From: Halorussus gelatinilyticus
Lineage (GTDB): Archaea > Halobacteriota > Halobacteria > Halobacteriales > Haladaptataceae
Assembly: GCF_023238445.1 (NCBI RefSeq)
Contig: NZ_CP096658.1
Span: 3,472,001-3,536,000, forward strand
DNA length: 64,000 bases
Direction of reading: 5' to 3'
This document shows positions 50,162 through 59,769 of the stretch, piece by piece (position 1 is the first letter of the stretch; the number at the start of each line of letters is the position of its first letter). The notes under the pieces are model-generated. The model ran no database searches, had not been told where the DNA came from, and saw only the letters and a list, made by a program, of their open reading frames with translations. Made by a program: the position numbers and the translations under genes.

Positions 50162-51022
50162 TCAGTAGTCGCCGAGGACGCCGAGTCGTCGCGCGCGCCG
50201 GGTCGCGTACTCGAAGACGGCGTACCCCAGCGCCACGTAGCCGACCGCCGTGCCGAGCAGAATCACGAGGTCGGCGAGGGGGAACTCCCAGAGGCGAACG
50301 CCATCGACCATCGCGCGCTGGAGCATCGAACTCCCGAGCGCGAGCGGGAGGAACTTCGTCCACCCCAACTCGAACGCCGGGGCCGAGATGAGGACGATGA
50401 ATCCGAACTGCAGTAGATTGAGCCAACTCCCGATTCGCTTGTAGAGGACGGTGACGCCGCCGGCCGCGAAGCCCAGTCCCAGCACCGAGGCGACGCTCAG
50501 GACCGCGACCGGGACGACGGTCACCACGTCGAGGGTGAGCGTCGTGCCGGTCACGAGCAGCATCGCGGCGAGGATGACCGTCGAGGTGACGAACGTCCGG
50601 ACGAGCTTGGCGACGCCCTTGAGGAAGGCGACGGGCGCGAACCCGAACGGCGTCATGACGTGGCGCTCGAGCGTTCCCCACTGGACTTCGCTCCCGATGT
50701 CGTTCGAGATGGACGAGTAGGCCCCGACCGAGAGCGTCCAGAGGAAGTAGCCGACGACGATGCCCTCGATGGAGTCGGTTATCGCCCGCCCCGCGAGCAT
50801 CCGGCCGCCGTAGAACAGCAGGCCGAAGAAGAACAGCGAGACTACGATGCCACCGACGGCGTTGGCCGGGTAGCGAACGAAGAGGAGGTACTCCCGGTAG
50901 AGGACCGCCTTCGCGAGTTGCAGGTAGCCCGCGGGTCGCGGTGCATCCCGTGTCGCTCCGTCCATCCCCGGTGCGTCCTGTTCGGGACGAGACCCGGACG
51001 CGTCGAGGTGCGAGTCCGTCAT
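50162..51022 (-). CDS. ABC-2 type transporter permease
   Basis: A 286-residue membrane subunit with about six helices after an acidic N-terminal tail; the SNDIGSEVQWGTLERHVMTPFG segment is the typical coupling region of ABC-2 exporters. It starts four bases inside the ATPase gene end (ATGA), so the two form one exporter. Substrate unknown; drug, lipid or polysaccharide export are all possible. Confidence 0.85.
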   Translation of the reverse strand: MTDSHLDASGSRPEQDAPGMDGATRDAPRPAGYLQLAKAVLYREYLLFVRYPANAVGGIVVSLFFFGLLFYGGRMLAGRAITDSIEGIVVGYFLWTLSVGAYSSISNDIGSEVQWGTLERHVMTPFGFAPVAFLKGVAKLVRTFVTSTVILAAMLLVTGTTLTLDVVTVVPVAVLSVASVLGLGFAAGGVTVLYKRIGSWLNLLQFGFIVLISAPAFELGWTKFLPLALGSSMLQRAMVDGVRLWEFPLADLVILLGTAVGYVALGYAVFEYATRRARRLGVLGDY

Positions 51023-52053
51023 CGTTCCTCCCGTCTGGTCAGCTCCACGAACACGTCTTCGAGGTCCCAATCGACCGTCTCGACCGCGTCGAGGGTCACG
51101 TCGCGGCTCCGGAGGAACGCCGTCAGCGCGTAGAAGCCGTCGCTGTCGGTCGCCACTTCGACGCGGGTCCGGTCGCCCGACCGCTCGATTTCGGTCACCT
51201 CGAACCGGTCACGCAGGTCGGCCACCACCGTCTCGTCGAGGTCGGCGCTCGTGACGCGGTAGCCCCGCGCGTCGAAGCCGTGGAGTAGGTTCTCCACGCT
51301 GTCGTCGGCGATGACCCGGCCCTCGTTCATGATGACCACGCGGTCGCAGATGTCCTCGATGACGTCCATGTCGTGACTGCTCACGACGACGGTCAGGTTG
51401 CGCTCGGCGACGATGCGTCGGAGTTCCCGCCGGAGCGTCAGCGAACTCTCCACGTCGAGTCCGAGCGTCGGCTCGTCCAGGAACACCACGTCCGCCTCGC
51501 TTGCGAGGACGCTGGCCAGCGACACCTTCTGTTTCATCCCGCGCGAGAGGCTCCGGACCGGTTGGTCGGCCGCGTCCGCGAGGTCCAACTTGTCGAGCAG
51601 TCGCTCGTGGCGGTCGGCTATCGAGTCGGGGTCTACTCCGCCGATGGTCGAGAAGTACCGCAGGTTCTCGCGGACGGTCAACCGCCAGTAGTCGTTGCGC
51701 GCCCCCTCCAACATCGCATCGACGTGGGCGTAGGCCCGCCGAGGCTCGTCGTACACGTCGATGCCGTGAATCCGGACCGACCCCTCGTCGGACAGGACCA
51801 TTCCGAGAATCGACTTGATGGTCGTCGTCTTCCCCGCGCCGTTGGGACCGAGCAGGCCTACGACCGACCCCCGTTCGACCGAGAACGACACGTCCTCGAC
51901 CGCGGTGACCGCCTCCGGACCGCTCCCGAACTGCTTGCGAAGCCCCTCGACGGCGATGGCGGGCGACCCTCCGGCGTCGGGCGGAGACGGTTCCGCCGCG
52001 GACTGCTCTCCCCCCGATCTCTCGGGACGCTCCCGATTCTCCTGAATCGTCAT
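51019..52053 (-). CDS. ABC-2 type transporter ATP-binding protein
   Basis: A 344-residue ATPase: Walker A GPNGAGKTT near 69-77, signature LSRGMKQKVSLA (Ser-Arg in place of Ser-Gly-Gly) near 164, Walker B VVFLDEPTLGLDVE near 184, H-loop SSHDMDV. The N-terminal 32 residues are acidic and rich in Ser/Pro; the C-terminal domain is the DUF4162-like cap of exporters. ATG 52053 is preferred. Confidence 0.88.
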   Translation of the reverse strand: MTIQENRERPERSGGEQSAAEPSPPDAGGSPAIAVEGLRKQFGSGPEAVTAVEDVSFSVERGSVVGLLGPNGAGKTTTIKSILGMVLSDEGSVRIHGIDVYDEPRRAYAHVDAMLEGARNDYWRLTVRENLRYFSTIGGVDPDSIADRHERLLDKLDLADAADQPVRSLSRGMKQKVSLASVLASEADVVFLDEPTLGLDVESSLTLRRELRRIVAERNLTVVVSSHDMDVIEDICDRVVIMNEGRVIADDSVENLLHGFDARGYRVTSADLDETVVADLRDRFEVTEIERSGDRTRVEVATDSDGFYALTAFLRSRDVTLDAVETVDWDLEDVFVELTRREER

Positions 52054-52285
52054 TACCGACCGTAGGAGTCTGACGAGTAAAAGCGCAGTCACCGCTCGGC
52101 GACGCTCGGTTTCGAGAAACGACCGCGGTCAGCACGGACTCGCTTTCGGGAAGTCGGTCGTAGAAGCAGGAATTCGTCCGTCGTCGAATCGTCCGCCATC
52201 GGATCGTCCGTCGTCGGAACTCCCGTCGCGTGTAAAGTCCGAGCTTCGAGGGGAGACGTGTCCGGGGAGGAGGCGGTCGAGACCG

Positions 52286-52978
52286 TCATCGGGCGGCTTG
52301 CGAACTCACGTCCTCCTCTCCGACGAACACCTCGATGATCTTCGGCTCGAACCCTCGCGTCGAGAACACGGTTACCAAGTCGCCGAGTTGGATTTCCGTC
52401 TCGCCTTGGGGGAGGATGACGGAGTGGTCCCGCTCGATGGCGACGACCCGGACGTCGTCCGGGATGAGACCATCTTTGTCGGCCGCGGCGAGCGTCCGAC
52501 CGGCGAGCGGACTGCTCTCACCGACCGTGATTTCGAATATCTCCGCGTCGCCGGACAGGTGCATGAAGTCCTTGATGGAGGGGCGTTGGACCGCGCGATA
52601 GAGATACTCCGCGATGAGGTGTTCGGGATTTTCGAGGACGTTGACGCCCAACTGTCGAAACAGACTCATGTGTTCCGGGTTGTGGACGACGGAGACCTGC
52701 GACGGGATTTCGAGTTCCTGAGCGAGCAGCATCACCATGATGTTCGTGGCGTCCGACTCGGTCGTACTGATGATGGCGTCCGCTTGGTCGGCACCCGCCT
52801 CTTCGAGCGCGTCCATGACCGTCGCGTCTCGGTTCAGGACGAGGCAGTCGTAGTCCTGGGCAACGCGCGTCGCTACGGTCTCGTCTTGCTCGATTACGAC
52901 GACGTTGTTGTTCTCGCGGGTGGCGATTTCGAGGAGTTGAGACCCGATGTCTCCCGCACCGACAATGATAATGTACAT
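52286..52978 (-). CDS. trkA: TrkA-type K+ uptake regulatory protein
   Basis: A 230-residue single RCK unit: Rossmann-fold TrkA-N (MYIIIVGAGDIGSQLLEIATREN) binding NAD or ATP, then a TrkA-C domain near 145-215 (EIFEITVGESSPLAGRTL; LGDLVTVFSTRG). It gates the TrkH channel encoded 0.7 kb away. A TATA box (CTTTAAAC, 53003-53010) lies 25-32 bases before the ATG, so it is leaderless. Confidence 0.92.
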   Translation of the reverse strand: MYIIIVGAGDIGSQLLEIATRENNNVVVIEQDETVATRVAQDYDCLVLNRDATVMDALEEAGADQADAIISTTESDATNIMVMLLAQELEIPSQVSVVHNPEHMSLFRQLGVNVLENPEHLIAEYLYRAVQRPSIKDFMHLSGDAEIFEITVGESSPLAGRTLAAADKDGLIPDDVRVVAIERDHSVILPQGETEIQLGDLVTVFSTRGFEPKIIEVFVGEEDVSSQAAR

Positions 52979-53002
52979 ATCTGGTTTTACGGATACACAA
53001 TC

Positions 53003-53010
53003 GTTTAAAG
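53003..53010 (-). promoter_or_regulatory. TATA box for trkA
   Basis: CTTTAAAC on the minus strand, 25-32 bases before the ATG. Confidence 0.5.
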
Positions 53011-53063
53011 GTGAGGTATTCCGATTCCACAATTCTAAGTGGGTGAAATCCGAAGTACCGGCC

Positions 53064-53429
53064 ATGGCACAGGACCCGAACGGTCGCTCGAACGCCCCGC
53101 CGTCGTCGTCCGGCGATCTACCGGCGGACCTCGTGGACCGACTCGCGGAACTGGACGAGTCCGAACTCCGTGCTGTCCTATCGTACGGTCGGTCGCTGTT
53201 ACCGGAACCGCCGACGGTGGAGGACTTGCTCGAAGAATGCGGGGAAGAACTCCTCGACGTGGAAGCGAAGGAAGGCTACACGGCGGTCGTCAAAGAGCAA
53301 CCGTGCGCGACGGGATGTGACGACTGTCCTCACGGACCGTACCTGTATCACGTCAGGGTCGAGAAGCACCCCGAGCAGGGGGAAAGGCCGTCGTTACATT
53401 GGAAGTTCATCGGCCCCGTGCACGAGTAG
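53064..53429 (+). CDS. DUF6788-like protein with Cys cluster (121 aa)
   Basis: A 121-residue acidic protein. The helix-rich N-terminus is followed by EQPCATGCDDCPHGPYLYHV, with three cysteines that could bind zinc, and LHWKFIGPVHE at the end. The CPHGPYLYH segment is how I recognise DUF6788, a small family found also near mobile elements. It lies between trkA and the trkH pair on the opposite strand. Function unknown. Confidence 0.65.
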   Translation: MAQDPNGRSNAPPSSSGDLPADLVDRLAELDESELRAVLSYGRSLLPEPPTVEDLLEECGEELLDVEAKEGYTAVVKEQPCATGCDDCPHGPYLYHVRVEKHPEQGERPSLHWKFIGPVHE

Positions 53430-53439
53430 GGGAGCGACG

Positions 53440-53643
53440 TCACGACGAGAGGCTTTTCGTGAGCGTGTAGCCCACGAACGCGACTAGGTACCCGACTACC
53501 GAGAGGGACGTGAACATCGACCGACCGAGGAGCGCGATAGCGACGACGAGGAGCGGCCCCGCGAGTAGCAGCGAGTCGAACACTCGGTCGTTCGGTCCCG
53601 CGGCGAGAATCTCTCCGACGATGGGAACGGTATCGACGTTCAT
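53440..53643 (-). CDS. Small two-helix membrane protein coupled to TrkH (67 aa)
   Basis: A 67-residue protein with two hydrophobic helices (LLLAGPLLVVAIALLG and SVVGYLVAFVGYTL). ATG overlaps the TrkH stop by four bases (ATGA), so it is translated with TrkH. A small accessory subunit of the potassium channel is the natural guess. No family recognised. Confidence 0.6.
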   Translation of the reverse strand: MNVDTVPIVGEILAAGPNDRVFDSLLLAGPLLVVAIALLGRSMFTSLSVVGYLVAFVGYTLTKSLSS

Positions 53644-55244
53644 TGGTATCCTCCGAATCGGGTGAAGACTCCCCGGAGTAGAACCAGCACCGGGATGATT
53701 TCGAGTCGTCCGATCCACATGTTGAACAGGAACATCACTTTCGCGGGCGTCGGCATACTCGGCCCGGTAATGCCCGACGACAGGCCCACGTTCCCCTGTG
53801 CGCTCGCGACCTCGAACAGGACGTTTTCGAGCGTGAACCCGTCCGGCCCGCCCATCGGAAGGACGAGGAGTAAAACGAACGCGCCCAGCGCGAGGAACGC
53901 GAACCAGAGGAACGTAATGATCGCCGCCTCCTCGAACTCCTTCGACCGCTCGGTTTCGGACAGGTTTCGACCGTTGAGACTGAACGTCCGAATCGCGGAC
54001 GGCGGATAGAACACGTCCCGTATCCGGAACATCGTTCCCTTCGTCAACGTTAGCGCTCGTATCAGCTTGATTCCGCCGACGGTCGAGCCGGCCGCCGCAC
54101 CGACGACCATCCCGAACGCGACGACGAGCTGCGCCTGCGCCGACCACGCCGTTCCGAGCGAACCGGCCGTCTGGAAGCCGGTACACGACGCCGCCGAGAC
54201 GAACTGGAACGCACCGTATCGGAACGCTTGGAGGAGTGCGGCGCTGTTCCCGGTCAGCGTGATGCCCGCGACGGTCATCGAGGCGGGCGTGTACACCTGG
54301 TTCGAGTAGAGTATCGCGGTGAGACCGAGCGCACCGGCGGTGAAGTAGATGAACACCCACCGCGTCTGGAGGTCCTCGTAGAAGTTCCGGAGGTCGCCCT
54401 GCAAGATGAGGTAGTGGATGGGAAAGGCGATGCTTCCGAGGACCATGACCGGAAGCAGCGCGAAGTCGATGGCGACGCTGTCGTAGGTCGCGATGCTGTT
54501 GTCCGTGATGGAGAACCCGCCGGTGGCGAGACCGGTCATCGCGTGGTTGATGGCGTCCCACATCGGCATCCCCGCCAGCCAGAGCAACAGAATCGAGACG
54601 AAGGTGAACAGGAGGAAAATCCACCAGATAGTCCGAACCGTCGAAACGATACCCGGATGAATCTTCTCGGAGCGCGCCTCGCTCTCGTAGAGGGTGAGCG
54701 ACCCGCTACCGGGCCGGGCCAGAATCGCGGTCGTGAGCACGATGACGCCCACGCCGCCGACCCACTCGATGAACGACCGCCACCACTGGAGAACGTGAGG
54801 GAGCGAACTCTCGTCGTCGGTCATCGTGAGTCCCGTCCCCGTGAACCCCGACATCGACTCGAAGAACGCGTTCAGCGGGTTGCGGAACGCCGCGAGCGTC
54901 GATGCCGCGCGCCCGGTGAGGTCCGGCGCGTTCAGGAGTCCAGGGTCGAGGTGGACCGTCCACGCGACGAGGACGAACGGGAGCGCACCGAACAGCGCGA
55001 CGAGGAACCACCCCGACGCGGCGATCGTCATCCCGTGGAGTTTTCCGGGGTCGGCGGCGTCGGCGTACCGAGTCGAGAGCCACCAGCCGAGGGTCAGCGG
55101 AATCAGACCCGAAACGACCATCGGCGGTATCACGTAGTACTCGCTCCAAACCACCGGAACGACGAGCGAGACGAACATCAGCCCCGCTAGCGCTTCCAGC
55201 ATCCGTCCGAGGTCACGACCGATAGTCCCGAGATGACCGTTCAT
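53640..55244 (-). CDS. trkH: TrkH-family potassium uptake protein
   Basis: A 534-residue membrane protein with four M1-P-M2 repeats. Selectivity-filter-like P loops are SMSGFTGTGLTM near 133, MTGLATGGFSI near 240, SCTGFQTAG near 356, and ATAQGNVGLSSG-like SAQGNVGLSSG near 484. Haloarchaea need high internal potassium, so this is central to salt balance. It works with TrkA. The 312-base AT-rich gap to 55556 holds several TATA-like boxes for it and the divergent operon. Confidence 0.92.
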   Translation of the reverse strand: MNGHLGTIGRDLGRMLEALAGLMFVSLVVPVVWSEYYVIPPMVVSGLIPLTLGWWLSTRYADAADPGKLHGMTIAASGWFLVALFGALPFVLVAWTVHLDPGLLNAPDLTGRAASTLAAFRNPLNAFFESMSGFTGTGLTMTDDESSLPHVLQWWRSFIEWVGGVGVIVLTTAILARPGSGSLTLYESEARSEKIHPGIVSTVRTIWWIFLLFTFVSILLLWLAGMPMWDAINHAMTGLATGGFSITDNSIATYDSVAIDFALLPVMVLGSIAFPIHYLILQGDLRNFYEDLQTRWVFIYFTAGALGLTAILYSNQVYTPASMTVAGITLTGNSAALLQAFRYGAFQFVSAASCTGFQTAGSLGTAWSAQAQLVVAFGMVVGAAAGSTVGGIKLIRALTLTKGTMFRIRDVFYPPSAIRTFSLNGRNLSETERSKEFEEAAIITFLWFAFLALGAFVLLLVLPMGGPDGFTLENVLFEVASAQGNVGLSSGITGPSMPTPAKVMFLFNMWIGRLEIIPVLVLLRGVFTRFGGYQ

Positions 55245-55533
55245 CGTTTACGCTGAGTTCATTGTTCTGCAGAGGCTTTCGTACCGCATTCTGTACGCGT
55301 CAGTCTGAGAAACCTGTTGGGAGTAGTTTAAAACTTCTGATTGCCGAATTTCTTTTATAAGCATGATACTCGAACCGAGATATGATTGGATAGAATTCCG
55401 GAATGAGACCCGAACCGGGTCTTTCCCTCCGATGGCTCCGACACGTCGCCAACGGTTATAATTTATATATCCTACAATTATATCTTCGGAGCGAATAATC
55501 TCTCTCCCGCTCTAACACGGCTACTAAACCACC

Positions 55534-55543
55534 TTTATGTATA
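55534..55543 (+). promoter_or_regulatory. TATA box of the UspA-fragment/amino-acid permease operon
   Basis: TTTATGTATA, 36-45 bases before the ATG at 55579; the transcript should start about ten bases before it. Confidence 0.5.
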
Positions 55544-55578
55544 GCTGGTGTGAACCGTGACTCACTACAGCTATACGT

Positions 55579-55686
55579 ATGACAGAGGATCTACTCAAAC
55601 GAATCGTCGTCCCGGTAGCTTCCGAGGAGGACGCGGAGGCAACGTGCGAGCAGGTTCTCCCCGACGGCGAGGGAGGTGGCGGATGA
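55579..55686 (+). pseudogene. UspA N-terminal fragment (35 aa), coupled to the permease
   Basis: The frame reads MTEDLLKRIVVPVASEEDAE..., the exact start of a universal stress protein, but stops after 35 codons in EGGGG. Its TGA overlaps the permease ATG (ATGA). It looks like a UspA gene whose middle and end were lost by an in-frame deletion while the promoter and coupling start survived. It may now serve as a leader ORF for translation of the permease. Confidence 0.6.
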
Positions 55687-57977
55687 CCGACCAAGAACTC
55701 GCCCGCGACCTCGGGTTCCTCGAAGCGTACACCATCGGTCTCGGAACGATGATCGGCGCGGGCATCTTCGTCTTACCGAGCATCGCCGCGAGGGCGGCGG
55801 GTCCGGCGAGCATGATTTCGTTCGCCATCGGCGGACTCGTTTCACTGCTCGCGGCGCTCTCTCTTTCGGAACTCGCCACGGGGATGCCCAAGGCCGGCGG
55901 AAGCTACTACTACGTAAATCGGTCGCTCGGAAGCTTCTTCGGGAGTATCGTCGGATGGGGCATGTGGGCCGGGCTGATGTTCGCGTCCGCGTTCTACATG
56001 CTCGGGTTCGGCCAGTATCTGACGTACTTCGTCCCGATGGGGGCGACCGGTGTCGCTATCGCGGCACTCGTCATGGCCGCCGTCCTGACCGGTGTGAACT
56101 ACTACGGCGTCAAGGAGACCGGTACGCTCCAGAACGTCATCGTCCTCGCGCTCGTCGGACTCATCATCGTCTTCATCGTGTTCGGCGTTTTGAGCGTGGA
56201 CACCGAGATGCTCACCCCGTTCTTGCCGCCCGAAGGCTGGCCCGCGGTCGCGGCCACCGCGGGGACGATTTACGTCTCGTTCATCGGATTCGAGGTCATC
56301 GCCACCAGCGCCGAGGAGATCAAGAACCCGAGCCGGAATCTGCCGCTGTCGATGATCGCGGCGGTCGTCACGCCGACGCTGATGTACGTGCTCGTGATGT
56401 TCGTCAGCACCGGCACTCTCCCCATCGACACGCTCGCCGACTTGAACATTCCAGTCGCCGTCGTGGCGGAGACCGTAATGCGCCCGTTCGGACGTATCGA
56501 AATCGGACCGATTTCGTTTTCGATGGCCGAAGCGGGTGCGTTCACGATGGTCGTCGGCGCGATGCTGGCGACGGTGTCGAGCGCCAACGCGTCCATCCTC
56601 TCTGCGGCCCGCGTCAACTTCGCCATGGGCCGGGACAAGATTCTGACTAACTGGCTCAACCAAGTTCACGACCGGTTCCGCACGCCCTACCGCGCCATCG
56701 TCGCCACCGGTGCGGTCATTCTCGTGCTCATCGCAAGTGGCGTCCCCATCGGAACGCTAGCCGAGGTCGCGTCGTTCTCGTATCTCATCACCTACTCGTT
56801 GGTCCACGTCGCCGTCGTCGTGATGCGACGAGCCGACCCGGACGACTACGACCCCGCGTTCGAGATTCCGAGCATCCTCTATCCGATCGTCCCTATCGTT
56901 GGATTCCTCGCTTGTATCGCGATTCTCCTTCAGATGAGTTGGATCGTGCAGGCCGTCGGTGTCGCAATCGTGTTGGTCGGCGTCGTCTGGTACTTCGCGT
57001 ACGCCCGCCACCGAGCCATCACCGATGGACTGGTCGGAGAAGCCATCGCGGCGGAACCGACGGCCGCAGCGGACGGGAAGGGGAACTACCGGGTGGTCGT
57101 CCCCGTCGCCAACCCCGATACCGAGCGCGACCTGCTCCGGTTGGCCGCCGCGAACGCTCACGCTCACGAGGACGAACAGGCCGAAATTATCGCCGTCAAC
57201 GTCATCCAAGTGCCCCAACAGACGTCGCTCTCCCAAGACGTCGAGTTCGAGGAAGAGCGCGTCCAGCGCCAACAGGAACTCCTCGACGCGGCACAGGACA
57301 TCGCGGCGGACCTCGACATCGGTATCCGGACGCGAGCAATCGTCGGCCGCGACGTCGGCGACGTCGTCCTCGACGTGGTCGAGGACGAGCGTGCGGACCA
57401 CGTGTTGATGGGCTGGAAGGGGACGCGGAGTGCCCGCGAACACATCCTCGGCTCGAATATCGACCAGATCGTCAAGTACGCGCCCTGTAAAGTGACACTG
57501 GCGAAGCTTGCGACGACGGAGCGCGTCGATACCGTCGAGGACGTCGTCGCACTTGCCGGAGAGGGCCCCCACGCTCCCGTGGCGGCGAGTCACGGGGCAG
57601 AACTGGTCGATACGGCTCAGGGAGCCGGTTCGCTGACGCTACTCAACGCGCAGCGACCGGACGACGACGCGGACCCGCAGGAACTGGGAGAGGCGGTAAT
57701 CGAAGACGTCGCCCGACGGGCCGGTATCGAGTACGTGGACTACGAGAGCAGGGTCGTCGTCGGCGAAGACATAGAGGAGGTACTCCTCGACGCCGTCGCC
57801 GCGTACGATACGGTCTGCGTCGGTGCGACTCGATCCGGGTCGGTCTCGCAAGCGCTGTTCGGGTCGATTCCCGAGAAAATCGGCGAAGAGGTGGACGCTA
57901 CCGTCGTGATGGTTCGCGGTCAGAAGGAGACGGCGCGGAGCGTCCGTCAGGGAATCATAGACCGCCTGAGCGGTTGA
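55683..57977 (+). CDS. Amino acid permease (APC family) fused to two UspA domains
   Basis: A 764-residue protein. Residues ~10-445 are an APC amino-acid transporter with 12 helices, beginning GFLEAYTIGLGTMIGAGIFVLPS (the substrate-binding GAGIF motif) and containing FIGFEVIATSAEEIKNPSRNLP. The C-terminus carries two UspA-type domains: one near 465-610 (YRVVVPVANPDTERDLL; HVLMGWKGTRSA) and one to the end (VCVGATRSGS; VVMVRG). They may sense nucleotides and control transport. Start MTDQELARDLG is preferred. Confidence 0.88.
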   Translation: MTDQELARDLGFLEAYTIGLGTMIGAGIFVLPSIAARAAGPASMISFAIGGLVSLLAALSLSELATGMPKAGGSYYYVNRSLGSFFGSIVGWGMWAGLMFASAFYMLGFGQYLTYFVPMGATGVAIAALVMAAVLTGVNYYGVKETGTLQNVIVLALVGLIIVFIVFGVLSVDTEMLTPFLPPEGWPAVAATAGTIYVSFIGFEVIATSAEEIKNPSRNLPLSMIAAVVTPTLMYVLVMFVSTGTLPIDTLADLNIPVAVVAETVMRPFGRIEIGPISFSMAEAGAFTMVVGAMLATVSSANASILSAARVNFAMGRDKILTNWLNQVHDRFRTPYRAIVATGAVILVLIASGVPIGTLAEVASFSYLITYSLVHVAVVVMRRADPDDYDPAFEIPSILYPIVPIVGFLACIAILLQMSWIVQAVGVAIVLVGVVWYFAYARHRAITDGLVGEAIAAEPTAAADGKGNYRVVVPVANPDTERDLLRLAAANAHAHEDEQAEIIAVNVIQVPQQTSLSQDVEFEEERVQRQQELLDAAQDIAADLDIGIRTRAIVGRDVGDVVLDVVEDERADHVLMGWKGTRSAREHILGSNIDQIVKYAPCKVTLAKLATTERVDTVEDVVALAGEGPHAPVAASHGAELVDTAQGAGSLTLLNAQRPDDDADPQELGEAVIEDVARRAGIEYVDYESRVVVGEDIEEVLLDAVAAYDTVCVGATRSGSVSQALFGSIPEKIGEEVDATVVMVRGQKETARSVRQGIIDRLSG

Positions 57978-58153
57978 AACCGCCGCTCTAGCTCTTTTCG
58001 ACGGACGGGGTGCGACGACGCGGAGAACCTGCCCGACATGGAGAAGTCCACCGAACGGGGACCGAAAACTACCCAGACGCACGACAGCACTCTTCTCCGC
58101 CGTTCGTGTCAGCGCCACTAGATACCCACCGATGCAGTCGCTGGCGTTCGCTT

Positions 58154-58858
58154 CTAGGTGTCTCGGACGACGATGATGGGTAGCTCCGTCCGGTCGGCGA
58201 TCGACTCGTACGTCGGTCCGAAGACCCGTTCCACTCCCGGTTCCTGCGTTTCGCCCATGACGATCAGGTCGTTGTCCCCCGCCGCTTGGCTTATCGCAAA
58301 CGACGGGTCGCTATCGACGACCACCTCTTTGTCGATTCCCCGCTGTGAGTAGCCTTCCGCCACGAGTCGCTGTTTGACGTCCGAGAGCAGTCGTTCTCCG
58401 GCTTCGACGTCGTCTTCCGACTCGGCGACGTGGAGGAGGTTCGTGTGCAGAAGGACTTCCTGATTCAACGCGCACAGGAAATCAGTAATCGGTTCCGTGA
58501 ACTTCTCGTCGCGGATCGCGACGAGAACGTGACCGAAGGTCGTCATCGGATTCGGGACGAGGAGGGCGTCCACGTCGCGCTCCTCGGCGACGGTCGTCGG
58601 TGCGCCTTCGACGTTCTCCCCCATGACCAGTTCAACCTCGGCGGTCTCACCCTTGCGAACGAAGTCGGCCGCGAGCGTGTAGAGGACCTGATTCGCCTCG
58701 ATTTCGCGCCGCTGCCTCTCGTCCGGCGTCAACTCGTCCTGCGTTTCGTAGACGCCGAGGAGGACGACCTTACAACCGGTCAATCCCTCGACGAACGTCG
58801 AGGGGAGCGGGTCCGGGTCCGGGAACTCGACTGGAATCAACACGGTCTGTGACGACAT
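58154..58858 (-). CDS. UspA-type stress protein (possible two-domain)
   Basis: A 234-residue soluble protein: MSSQTVLIPVEFPDPDPLP at the start, an HVAESEDD segment and DNDLIVMGETQEPGVERVFGPTYESIADRTELPIIVVRD at the end, the last matching the UspA closing strands. It diverges from the amino-acid permease. A TATA-like ACTTATAA lies 68-75 bases before the ATG, giving a leader of about 45 bases. An alternative in-frame start at 58960 would lie upstream of that box. Confidence 0.75.
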   Translation of the reverse strand: MSSQTVLIPVEFPDPDPLPSTFVEGLTGCKVVLLGVYETQDELTPDERQRREIEANQVLYTLAADFVRKGETAEVELVMGENVEGAPTTVAEERDVDALLVPNPMTTFGHVLVAIRDEKFTEPITDFLCALNQEVLLHTNLLHVAESEDDVEAGERLLSDVKQRLVAEGYSQRGIDKEVVVDSDPSFAISQAAGDNDLIVMGETQEPGVERVFGPTYESIADRTELPIIVVRDT

Positions 58859-58860
58859 GT

Positions 58861-59397
58861 CGTTCACCGATACGGTCCGGCGACCAAAATTCTCTACGGC
58901 TATTTCTTCTCCTTCCGAACGACAGCTTATAAGTGAATTCTCGATGCCGAGCCGATGCACGTCCTCGACGGAGCGGAGGTAGGAAATCGACCGGTATGGC
59001 GCAGTGTCCGTCGGGAGAGAACAGAAGCTATCCGACGCGTAGCTCGACGGGGCGAACCGTTCGGAAGAAGTAACGGCCGGAAACGGCCGCTACCAGCGTG
59101 TCGCCCGGAACACTAACCTCCAGCGTCATCCCGTGGCGGCGTGCCGAGTCCGCTGGCAAACCCTCGTGCCGGGCGGTCACTGAACCGTGACGAGGTTTCT
59201 GTCGCGTACGTGGGTTCTCCGCGCTGTCATCGCTCCCGAGTGGGAACGCTCGGGCGGGGACTTGACGTACGCACTCGCCGTAGACGCTCGGGGGATTAAG
59301 GGGTTCCGACGGCCGGTGCCAAGTCGGTCCGCCAGCAGCCACCACCTAATCCTTTAGGTACCCTGCTTTTTGCCCCGGAGTTTGCAGTAGCAATTGC
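58861..59397. other. Intergenic region, no convincing gene
   Basis: 537 bases with no acidic reading frame of useful length. TATA-like ACTTATAA at 58926-58933 serves the UspA gene. A 33-codon frame reading MTLEVSVPGD on the minus strand near 59028-59129 has no promoter. The stretch CCTAA...TTAGG near 59346 is a weak inverted repeat in front of the DUF7344 gene. Nothing else seen. Confidence 0.4.
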
Positions 59398-59769
59398 ATG
59401 ATGGATACGGATGCTCCGGACGTGTCCGACGGTCACGCCGGGGGGAGTCGTGGCATCTCTCCCGCACTCGACGCCACGCTCGACCTCCTCTCGGACAAGC
59501 GTCGTCGGTACGTCCTCTACTCCCTTCGAGAACAGGGCGGCGCGATGTCGGTCGAGGAACTGGCCGAACAGATCGCGTCGTGGGAGAACGACGACGTGGA
59601 CGCCCAGCGCGTTCTCGCCGACCTCTACCACAGCCAACTCCCGCGCTTGGACGAAGCGGGCGCGGTCGCCTTCGACACAGACGAGGACTACGTGGCGCTC
59701 ACGGAGACGGACGAGATGCCGCTCGCGGCGTATCTCGATCTCGCCGCCGCGGAAGAGAACGTGGTCTGA
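59398..59769 (+). CDS. DUF7344 winged-helix protein
   Basis: A 123-residue haloarchaeal winged-helix protein: LDLLSDKRRRYVLYSLREQGGAMSVEELAEQI near 27-58, then LYHSQLPRLDEAGAVAFD, the pattern I know as DUF7344. It should bind DNA and regulate transcription, target unknown. Either of two adjacent ATG codons may be the start. Confidence 0.8.
   Translation: MMDTDAPDVSDGHAGGSRGISPALDATLDLLSDKRRRYVLYSLREQGGAMSVEELAEQIASWENDDVDAQRVLADLYHSQLPRLDEAGAVAFDTDEDYVALTETDEMPLAAYLDLAAAEENVV

Noticed and set aside
52089-52289. 66-codon minus-strand ORF overlapping the trkA stop by ATGA
   Set aside because: The overlap is suggestive, but the product is low-complexity, not conserved in appearance, and contains repeated CGTCCGTCGTC phrases; no motif or helix.
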